Positions 1-6,600 of a DNA stretch of 7,324 nt are shown here, one piece after another. The translations under genes and the position numbers were made by a program. The stretch is taken from contig USPO01000072.1 in assembly GCA_900556575.1 (NCBI GenBank), positions 1 through 7,324 of the forward strand, written 5' to 3'. Below the pieces are notes generated by a model, which worked only from the letters and a program-made list of their open reading frames with translations, had not been told where the DNA came from and made no database searches. The DNA is from an uncultured Eubacteriales bacterium (GTDB lineage: Bacteria; Bacillota; Clostridia; UBA1381). Within the stretch, counting starts at the first letter, position 1; each line of letters opens with the position of its first letter.

Positions 1-68
1 TAGACCGCGGCTATGAGGAAATAGAGAAGAAATTAAGGGAATGTAATGCTTGCATAAGGCGGGTGTAG
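1..68 (+). CDS. murA: UDP-N-acetylglucosamine 1-carboxyvinyltransferase (MurA), C-terminal end only
   Basis: This is the last part of a gene that begins left of the window; the frame starts at base 3 and stops with TAG at 66-68. The visible 21 residues read DRGYEEIEKKLRECNACIRRV. They match the conserved C-terminus of MurA, where a D-R-G-Y-E-x-(I/L)-E-x-K-L segment is followed by a small-residue/I-R-R-V ending. MurA transfers enolpyruvate from PEP to UDP-GlcNAc in the cytoplasm, the first committed step of peptidoglycan precursor synthesis. The catalytic cysteine loop lies outside the window. The next gene, ftsQ, starts 48 bases later on the same strand with no terminator between, so the two are probably co-transcribed. 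The call rests on a short but characteristic stretch; the paralogue murAZ cannot be excluded. Confidence 0.8.
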   Translation, partial: DRGYEEIEKKLRECNACIRRV

Positions 69-116
69 CATATACGGAAGCCGGCGGGACTTTTTGTCCT
101 ATCGGATTGAGGATAG

Positions 117-1040
117 ATGACTTTTATGGATAATGGTAGTAAATATATTCCACCGAGGGATAAAAACTCTCGAAGTGGAAGCGGATACGGCAGAAAAGTT
201 CCGGAAAGTCCTTCCGGATATGATATAGAAAGTGAAAGAAGAGAGTTTACAAAAAGGCGTATTGAGGAAAAGAAAAAGCGTGAGGCACATAAGAAAAGAG
301 AATATGCAAAACGAAAAGCGGCAAGGATAAAAACAGCACTTGCAGCCGCATCAATTGCACTTATTGTGTTAATAGTTCTATTCTTCACTCCGCTTTTAAA
401 TATAAGAGGAGTGAGCTGTTCCGGGAACAATATTGTTAAATCAAGCGATATTGAGGATAGAATGAATTCGGCGGTAGGAAAAAATCTTATCACATTTTCG
501 GATAAGAATGCGGCGGAAATGCTGAAAGACTTACATTATATAGAAAGTGTTTCGGTATCAAAATTTTTGATTCCGCCAAAAATAAAGGTAAATATTACAG
601 AATGTACTCCGGCGGCAAGGCTGGAGCTTAACGGTAGGAACGTTATTGTTGACCCTCAGCTGAAGATACTTTCGGACGGTGATGAGTTTAACAGTGATGA
701 ACTGCCGAAGATAGAGGGGTTGCCGGTTTCAAAGTATAGGATAGGAGAAAAGATTACCGCTGCGGACGGTGATGATGAAAGGCTTGAGATTTTGGAAACC
801 TGTCTTGAAACAATGAGCAGGCTCGATATGGTAAGTAAACTTGACTATATAAATGTTGAGGACAAGGCAAATATAAGGTTTGGATATGATAACAGAATAG
901 ATGCTCTATGCGGCGGAAATGTGGATTTGGACCATAAGATAAGGATGTTTAACGCAGTCGTTACCGGAAATGAACTTTCCGAAGATGCAAAGGGAACAAT
1001 TGACTTATCGAAATCGGGCAGTGCCGTGTATACTTCTTAA
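117..1040 (+). CDS. ftsQ: Cell division protein FtsQ/DivIB
   Basis: A 307-residue single-pass membrane protein of the divisome; in the family it works with FtsL and FtsB (DivIC) to control septal peptidoglycan synthesis by FtsW/FtsI. Layout seen: a hydrophilic cytoplasmic N-terminus (about 1-72) with a very Lys/Arg/Glu-rich helical stretch at 41-72; one membrane segment at about 73-92 (AAASIALIVLIVLFF); a POTRA-like domain at about 93-163, opening with LLNIRGVSCSGNN and ending KVNITECTPAARLEL; then the extracellular beta domain with the typical VDPQLKIL and a final GTIDLSKSG. The position just after murA and before ftsZ supports the call. The start is uncertain: GAGG at 109-112 lies 4 bases before ATG 117 and 13 before ATG 126, so the 117 start is slightly preferred. 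No own promoter is evident, so it is probably read from upstream. Length is normal for a Gram-positive DivIB with a long cytoplasmic tail. Confidence 0.9.
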   Translation: MTFMDNGSKYIPPRDKNSRSGSGYGRKVPESPSGYDIESERREFTKRRIEEKKKREAHKKREYAKRKAARIKTALAAASIALIVLIVLFFTPLLNIRGVSCSGNNIVKSSDIEDRMNSAVGKNLITFSDKNAAEMLKDLHYIESVSVSKFLIPPKIKVNITECTPAARLELNGRNVIVDPQLKILSDGDEFNSDELPKIEGLPVSKYRIGEKITAADGDDERLEILETCLETMSRLDMVSKLDYINVEDKANIRFGYDNRIDALCGGNVDLDHKIRMFNAVVTGNELSEDAKGTIDLSKSGSAVYTS

Positions 1041-1057
1041 ATATGCAATATGCAATG

Positions 1058-1166
1058 AAAAAATAATTCTAAAAAAGTATACAAAAAAATCAAAAAAATT
1101 TGTGAAAAATTTTAGGACAAAAAAGAAAATTTATTCTAAAAAACTATTGCAAGATTGCAAAAAAAA
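1058..1166. promoter_or_regulatory. A-tract-rich, probably curved DNA upstream of ftsZ
   Basis: The gap between ftsQ and ftsZ (1041-1223) has A-runs of 4 to 8 bases at 1058-1063, 1071-1076, 1083-1089, 1092-1098, 1105-1109, 1119-1124, 1126-1129, 1138-1143 and 1159-1166. Several centres are 9 to 14 bases apart and the last gap is about two helical turns, which is roughly the spacing that bends DNA. Such tracts ahead of a promoter can act as an UP-like element or a protein-binding region. The A-runs are seen directly; curvature and function are inferred. The short open frame crossing this region is not a convincing gene. Confidence 0.4.
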
Positions 1167-1194
1167 TAGTAAAATAATATATAATGCGTATAAT
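1147..1194 (+). promoter_or_regulatory. Putative sigma-A promoter(s) for ftsZ with duplicated boxes
   Basis: Two perfect TATAAT boxes lie at 1180-1185 and 1189-1194, in a near-tandem TATAATGCG/TATAATGG arrangement. Upstream, two copies of ATTGCAA(G/A) at 1146-1153 and 1154-1161 give TTGCAA at 1147-1152 and 1155-1160. The pair 1155-1160 and 1180-1185 has a 19-base spacer, longer than the ideal 17. The second -10 box has no good -35 at normal distance. Expected transcription starts are near 1192 or 1201, which leaves a short leader of about 25 to 35 bases before ftsZ. The boxes are seen; promoter activity is inferred. Confidence 0.6.
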
Positions 1195-1214
1195 GGTAGA
1201 GAACCGGACTACGA

Positions 1215-1220
1215 AGGAGG
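1215..1220 (+). promoter_or_regulatory. Strong ribosome binding site of ftsZ
   Basis: AGGAGG is a perfect Shine-Dalgarno core. In-frame ATGs follow at 1224, 1227 and 1233, giving spacings of 3, 6 and 12 bases. The 6-base spacing favours ATG 1227. This is the strongest Shine-Dalgarno sequence I see in the window, as expected for an abundant protein. Confidence 0.75.
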
Positions 1221-1226
1221 ATAATG

Positions 1227-2390
1227 ATGGTAATGCCTATAGATTTAGAAGAAAACAACATGGTTGAAGGTGCAAGAATAAAGGTTATCGGTGTCGGCGG
1301 CGGAGGAAACAATGCGGTTGACAGAATGATTGAAGCAGGAGTTACAAAGGCTGAATTTATCTGTGTAAACACAGATTTGCAGCAGCTCCGAATGGTAAAG
1401 GCTCCGACTGTATTACAGATCGGAACAAAGCTTACGGGCGGACTCGGTGCCGGTGCAAAGCCGGAGGTTGGACGTCAGGCAGCTGAGGAAACAAAGGACG
1501 AGATTAAGAACCTGTTCAAGGATACTGATATGGTATTCGTTACAGCCGGCATGGGCGGCGGTACAGGTACAGGTGCTGCTCCGATTATTGCAGAGGCTGC
1601 AAAGTCACAGGGTATACTTACAGTAGCAGTTGTAACAAAGCCGTTCTTCTTTGAAGGACCGCAGAGAATGAAGAATGCAGAGGAAGGTATTGCATCATTG
1701 AAGGACAAGGTAGATGCGATTGTAACAATTCCTAATGACCTTCTTTTAAAGATTGCTGATAAGAAGGTAACATTGAAGGATTCATTCAAGCTTGCCGATG
1801 ATGTACTCCGTCAGGGCGTTCAGGGTATCATTGAGGTTATTACTCAGGAGGGTATCATGAACTGTGACTTCGCTGATGTTCGTACTATTATGAAGGACAG
1901 CGGTGTTGCACATATGGGTATCGGATACGGCAAGGGCGAAAACGCCGCTCAGGATGCGGTTCATGCAGCAATTGAAAGCCCACTTCTTGAAACAAATATC
2001 AACGGTGCATCAAGCGTACTTTTAAATATCACAGGCGGAAGTGAATTCTCGCTTGTAGATGTAAACGAGGTATCGGGAATAGTCCGTGAAATGGTATCAC
2101 AGGATGCAAATATTATTATTGGTACGGCGGTTGATGACAGCTTAAAGGATGATATTAAGGTAACTTTGATTGCAACCGGACTTGAGGGAGAAAAGAAGCA
2201 GCAGCCGGAGCAGCCTAGTTATGGCAGCAGATATTCAAGCTCACAGCAGCCGGCAAGTTCACAGTCCACATCACAGTATTCGGCACCGAGAAGACCGGAG
2301 CCAATGCAGAGCAATGGCAGTGATGATATTTTCTCGAAGAGATTGAGACCGAGAATGAGCTCATCGACAGATAATTTTTTTAACAGATAA
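1227..2390 (+). CDS. ftsZ: Cell division protein FtsZ
   Basis: Tubulin-like GTPase that polymerises into the cytokinetic Z ring and recruits the divisome. From ATG 1227 it is 387 residues, the usual length; ATG 1224 would add one Met. Seen in order: the nucleotide-binding start GVGGGGNNAVDRM (23-35), NTDLQQL, the GLGAGAKPEVG loop (72-82), the tubulin signature GGGTGTG (110-116), PNDLLL (169-174), RQGVQGI, and the T7 synergy loop NCDFAD (212-217) with both catalytic aspartates. MGIG and the C-terminal GTPase-activating domain end at about residue 320. A Gln/Ser/Pro-rich linker follows (about 323-362). The tail DDIFSKRLRPR...DNFFNR lacks the usual D-I-P-x-F-L-R peptide that binds FtsA and other partners. 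All 25 lysines are encoded by AAG, unlike the neighbours. It likely has its own promoter just upstream. Downstream is azlC, not the sporulation sigma genes often found there in Clostridium. Confidence 0.97.
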   Translation: MVMPIDLEENNMVEGARIKVIGVGGGGNNAVDRMIEAGVTKAEFICVNTDLQQLRMVKAPTVLQIGTKLTGGLGAGAKPEVGRQAAEETKDEIKNLFKDTDMVFVTAGMGGGTGTGAAPIIAEAAKSQGILTVAVVTKPFFFEGPQRMKNAEEGIASLKDKVDAIVTIPNDLLLKIADKKVTLKDSFKLADDVLRQGVQGIIEVITQEGIMNCDFADVRTIMKDSGVAHMGIGYGKGENAAQDAVHAAIESPLLETNINGASSVLLNITGGSEFSLVDVNEVSGIVREMVSQDANIIIGTAVDDSLKDDIKVTLIATGLEGEKKQQPEQPSYGSRYSSSQQPASSQSTSQYSAPRRPEPMQSNGSDDIFSKRLRPRMSSSTDNFFNR

Positions 2391-2409
2391 TTATTATCGG
2401 ACTAAGATT

Positions 2410-2448
2410 AAGAGGGCAGGGGAAGTACAGATTTACCCCTGCCCTCTT
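2410..2448 (+). terminator. Strong hairpin after ftsZ, terminator-like but without a clear U-tract
   Basis: A perfect 13-bp inverted repeat, AAGAGGGCAGGGG at 2410-2422 and CCCCTGCCCTCTT at 2436-2448, encloses a 13-base loop. It begins 19 bases after the ftsZ stop and ends 43 bases before the azlC start. The bases after the stem (GTAGTTGGAAATTTG) are only mildly T-rich, and neither side has a real U-run. It may act as a leaky terminator, or as a 3'-end stabilising stem that separates ftsZ from azlCD. Confidence 0.6.
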
Positions 2449-2491
2449 GTAGTTGGAAATTTGCAAATGTAAACAAAAGGAAAGTATATAA

Positions 2492-3247
2492 ATGAGCAGG
2501 ATAAAGAAATATATAAATAAAAAAACAATAAAAAAGTCATTTACGGACAGTCTGCCGGTTATGGCGGGGTATATTTTCATGGGTATGGGCTTTGGCGTAA
2601 TATTGCAGGCGAAGGGATATAGCTTTATATGGGCGGGAGTAATGGCACTGACTATAATTTCAGGTTCGATGCAGTATGTGGCAGTTGACCTTTTGGCATC
2701 GGGTGCATCGTTTATTACGACAGCAATTATGACGATTGCGATAAATGCAAGATATTTTTTCTACGGACTTTCAATGCTTGGTAAATACAGAGAGGTTAAA
2801 CGTGGCAGATTTTATCTTGTAGCTGCATTAACAGACGAAACATTTTCTCTCACCTCGGCATTTAATGAGTCAGACCCGGGAAATGCGGGAGTAAACAGGT
2901 ATGGATATTATTTTTTGCTGTCGGCAATGGACCATTTCTATTGGATAGTCGGCTGTGTGTCAGGTGCTGTAATAGGAAGCAGCACAAGCTTTAATACAAA
3001 CGGAGTAGAATTTGCAATGACGGCACTTTTTGTAACTATATTCGCAGACCAATGGATGAGCGGAGAAAACAGAGCATTTGCTGTATTTTCGATAATACTC
3101 TCAATAGTAATGCTGCTTATCCTTAGAGATAACTTTGTTATTCCGACAATGATTATATTGAGTATTGTGTCGGCAATTGACAGAACACCTAAAAAGGAAT
3201 TTAACGGAAGAAGTAAAAAAGACAGAGAGGATGAAAAGGATGAATAG
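2492..3247 (+). CDS. azlC: AzlC family branched-chain amino acid exporter, large subunit
   Basis: A 251-residue polytopic inner-membrane protein of the AzlC family. AzlC pairs with the small protein AzlD to export branched-chain amino acids and their analogues, as in Bacillus subtilis azlCD (4-azaleucine resistance) and the Corynebacterium BrnFE pair. Family features seen: a basic N-terminus followed by the PVMAGYIFMGMGFGVI segment (22-37), ISGSMQYVAVDLLASG (56-71), INARYFFYGLSM (84-95), the conserved LTDETFSL (113-120) and further hydrophobic segments at about 150-165, 172-187, 197-211 and 216-230. The C-terminus is charged (KKDREDEKDE). AAAGGA at 2476-2481 lies 10 bases before the ATG. azlD overlaps its 3' end by 8 bases, which implies translational coupling. 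No Lrp/AsnC-type regulator gene is next to it. The exact substrate cannot be read from the sequence. Confidence 0.92.
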   Translation: MSRIKKYINKKTIKKSFTDSLPVMAGYIFMGMGFGVILQAKGYSFIWAGVMALTIISGSMQYVAVDLLASGASFITTAIMTIAINARYFFYGLSMLGKYREVKRGRFYLVAALTDETFSLTSAFNESDPGNAGVNRYGYYFLLSAMDHFYWIVGCVSGAVIGSSTSFNTNGVEFAMTALFVTIFADQWMSGENRAFAVFSIILSIVMLLILRDNFVIPTMIILSIVSAIDRTPKKEFNGRSKKDREDEKDE

Positions 3248-3569
3248 TATGTCACATTCGGCAATAATCGTTGCTATAATTGCGGGAGTATCATTTTTGC
3301 TAAGAAGTCTGCCGTTTTTTGTATTTCCTGAAGGTGCAAAGGTGCCTGATATAATTACAAGACTCGGACAGGTTCTGCCGTACGGAATAATGGGCTTTTT
3401 GGTGGTATACTGTCTTAAAGATACTACGGTATTGTCCTATCCCTACGGGCTGCCGCAGCTTATTTCTGTGGGCTTATGTGCGGCATTGCAGATATGGAAG
3501 AAAAATTCACTGTTAAGCGTGCTTGTCGGTACAGCTTGCTATATGCTGTTAATACAGGTAGTGTTTTAA
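3240..3569 (+). CDS. azlD: AzlD family branched-chain amino acid exporter, small subunit
   Basis: A 109-residue hydrophobic protein, the usual AzlD size, and the expected partner of the upstream AzlC. Family features: membrane segment at about 7-22 followed by LRSLPFFVF (21-29), then LGQVLPYGIMGFLVVYCLKD (42-61), a central segment YGLPQLISVGLCAALQ, and the closing W-K-K-N-S-L-L-S-V-L-V-G-T-x-x-Y-M-L-L pattern (86-104). Three in-frame ATGs compete: 3231, 3240 and 3249. AGAGAGG at 3224-3230 lies 9 bases before 3240, and AAAAGG at 3234-3239 lies 9 before 3249; 3231 has no spacing at all. I chose 3240, giving the ATGAATAG overlap with azlC, but 3249 is possible. A longer upstream start would lie deep within azlC and is unlikely. 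Confidence 0.88.
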   Translation: MNSMSHSAIIVAIIAGVSFLLRSLPFFVFPEGAKVPDIITRLGQVLPYGIMGFLVVYCLKDTTVLSYPYGLPQLISVGLCAALQIWKKNSLLSVLVGTACYMLLIQVVF

Positions 3570-3583
3570 GAAGTTTAGAATAT

Positions 3584-3636
3584 AAAAAAAGAGATGAGGC
3601 TGTTTCAAAACTCAAAGAGTTTTGTGACAGCCCCAT
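3584..3636 (-). terminator. Intrinsic terminator of the minus-strand esterase gene
   Basis: An inverted repeat pairs GGCTGT (3598-3603) with ACAGCC (3627-3632) and CAAAACTC (3606-3613) with GAGTTTTG (3617-3624), closed by an AAA loop, with one G-T pair and one mismatch between the two helices. Three more base pairs (3594-3596 with 3634-3636) extend it beyond one mismatch. Read on the minus strand, the stem is followed by CTC and seven T (A-run at 3584-3590), a classic Rho-independent terminator just beyond the stop codon at 3640. On the plus strand the stem also follows azlD by 24 bases but has no U-run, so it may stop azlCD transcripts only weakly. Confidence 0.8.
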
Positions 3637-3639
3637 ATG

Positions 3640-6600
3640 TTATTCATTAGGTGTGAATATGATTTTTTTGATTTCCATACCACTCGTAGCGTTGTATAAA
3701 TAATATACTGTATTTTTAATTGCCGGAGCAGTACCGGATTTCCATTCACTATTATCTTTCAGGTTTTCTATGGCATAACCTCCGCTGCAGTTGTCACTTG
3801 TTGTTATCTGTAATGAACCTTTGGAATATGCACATTTTGCGGTTATTTCAAAAATACCGTCTATTTCCGGAATATATGATATGTATCTGTTTGCCGAAGA
3901 TGTTTTGCCGTTAAAATGCATACCAACACTTGTATCAAGATAATCACTTGTTTCATTGCCTTTGATTTTTAGTCCGTTATAGTTAAATTCACTTACAGGC
4001 ATTTTTTCCGAAACAGCTTTTGTTAAATCCCATACCTTTACATAGGTTATTTTATATGTCCTTTCCGTCTTTCCGTTTTGAGATGTGACGGTAAGAATAT
4101 CGTTATTTATGGAGTATGACAGATTTAAATCATATTTACTTTGAAGTTCATTTTTTATTTGTTCTTCATCGGTGTTTTCCAAAACGCATATATCACTTTG
4201 ACGTATTTGAGTTATGTTAGAGGAATTTTCCTTTATTTTAATACTTGTATCATTGTCAAAATCAACCTCTTTAAATTTAGCGGTTAATGATATATCCGAA
4301 CGTACCCGTTCAATTATCAGCGGATTATCTAAGGAGTAAAGGTTTTCGCCTATATACCATCCCGTAAAAGCATAATTATTAGCCGGTGCGGCACTTAGTG
4401 TGACATCGGAGTTTATATTGTATGTACCGCCGCCGTAGATTATTCCGTTATCACATTCTGCAAGAATCTTGATTTGCGGAGTATCATTTTCTGTTTTATC
4501 GAGCATTAGTTCCGAAATATATGCATCGAACGGATAAGCAACAATTGTACTGGGGTTTTGAACATATGTAAATGATATTCCGGTAATAGGCAGAAGTTTT
4601 TCGGCATCGGTTTTATTTGATGTTTGAAGCATTGGAATATTGCAGCTTATACCGTCATTACCTGCAATGTATATAGTCTCTGTTCCGCGGTCAATATCGA
4701 GAATAATATCTATATCTGTCCATTTTCCTGTTTTTATATTCCCGGCGGATGTACCATTGGGAAGAATAATTTCTCCGTCATTGACGGTTAATGCTTCAAG
4801 TCCATTCATATAGGAAGCTGTTTTTGCGGTTTGATTAAGCTTTATAATAAAACGTCCGTATAAATAATTTAGCTGCAGATGCAATTTAAGCTTACCATCG
4901 GTAATTTTTGTGTAATTTGAAAATTGCTTGCAAAGGCTGTATGTACCGCTGCCGTCTGTCGAAATATTTATACATTTTTCATTGTCCTTAATTGCTGTTT
5001 TATATGATTTTTGGCTTGCACTTCCGGCAAATTCCCATTTCGGTGTTCCTTGGTTTACTATAGAGCTGTTTTGTGTGTAATTAAATTCTTCGTTTATGAG
5101 CGATTCAATTATTTTTGGAGGTTCTGTATAATACGAAGAATACATTGTATCCGATAAAGAAGGCTCCTGACCGTTATCGATACCTTTAATATATAGCCTG
5201 TAGCTGCAATCCGGAGGTATCGATATATTGTCAAAATTCATGGTTATAATTTGACCGTAAGTTGTATTGCTTGTGTCAATGTGGGGCATATTTTCATTAA
5301 GACTTGTGGAAGATGTATATACTGTTTCTCGTACTGTTTCATCCGGATTTAAAATATCGGCACAGCCTATTGCATACTTCGGCAGTCCTTCCTGCTGTAT
5401 TTTTACGGTTATATTTGTTAATATACCGTTATCTATTTCAGCCGATTTAATCATTACAGGATATTTGTATGAAACGTTTCCCGGAAAGACATTCGGATAT
5501 TCACTGTTTATTGCCCAGCCCTTTGCAACTGTTTCATCGGAAACTTCACTTGGGCTGAATGACGGCATATTTTCGTAGAGAATACGCAGAGTATCAGCTT
5601 GTATTTTTTCGTTTTCGGATGCATTTTCAAGGCTTCCTTTTTCAACAATACTTTTTACCTGCTGCGCAATAATATATGCGGCACGGTCTGCACCGTAATC
5701 ATTTATATGAACTGTATCAATTCCTTCGGTGCGGCTTGCCATATAGTAATAATTCATTGACATATTGCTTATTTCAGTGTCATCGAAGCCTGCCTTTTTA
5801 CGCTGTTCAAAAACAGAATCGCCGACTGTGTTCATCCAATCAACATATGGTGTATTGAGATCTATATACGCAATGTTTTTTGCACCGTTGGATATTTTGT
5901 CATCGACAAATTTTTTATCGGCGGCAGCGTAGCCGCTCATAGAAGCAGTCCATTTTTTATTTGTACCGTCCCAGTTTACAGAGGTATTTCGTCGGTCGGT
6001 CTGACTTATGATAACGAGCTTCATTCCGTTTTCTTTTGCGAAATCATAATATTTTTCAAGTCCGCTGACATGAGTATCTGTTGAATGGTCATTATATCCG
6101 TATTGTATGAAAATATAATCGCCCGTATTTGCATGGGCTTTTATGTTATTCCAGTGTTTTTCATCACGGGTAACGCCGAGTCCGCTCTCGCCTTGATTTG
6201 ATATTGCAATATTTGGATTTAGGTACTTTGTCAGAAGAGAGCCAACACCTCCGTAATTACGGAGAGGATAATATGGAATGAATGAAGTTTGATCAAAGCC
6301 TGTTGAATCATCTGCCATCCATACGGTAGTTCCAAAGGTATCATTTTTCTTTATTTCTATTTTTGAAAGACCTGCATTATCACCTACAACGGCAAAATTA
6401 AGCTGTGTATCCGAACGCGGATTATCCTCACTCAAATATGCTACGGACTCAAGATTTACATTCCATGTTTTTGTAATACTCTCATTTGGTTTTAATTTAT
6501 AGCCGGATAAGATTGCATGGCGCTTTTCACTGTAAAGAGTAACATCAGCATTTTCCGTAGAGCTGGTATTTACTATTGTTGCACTTACAGTATAGTATTT

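Noticed and set aside
85..97. Short GGGAC/GTCCT hairpin between murA and ftsQ
   Set aside because: Only about 5 base pairs around a T5 loop, too weak for a terminator, and there is no U-run after it.
11..493. 160-codon minus-strand open frame opposite ftsQ
   Set aside because: It lies antisense to a well-recognised gene, and its composition is what the complementary frame of ftsQ would give.
1040..1053. AATATGC tandem repeat after the ftsQ stop
   Set aside because: Only two 7-base copies in AT-rich DNA; likely chance or slippage, with no clear role.
970..1224. 84-codon plus-strand open frame across the end of ftsQ and the A-rich gap
   Set aside because: It overlaps ftsQ, most of its product is Lys/Asn/Ile from A-runs, it covers the ftsZ promoter boxes, and it has no good Shine-Dalgarno sequence or family resemblance.
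3476..3703. 75-codon plus-strand open frame overlapping azlD and the terminator
   Set aside because: It starts inside azlD and runs through the terminator hairpin into the esterase 3' end; no recognisable protein features.
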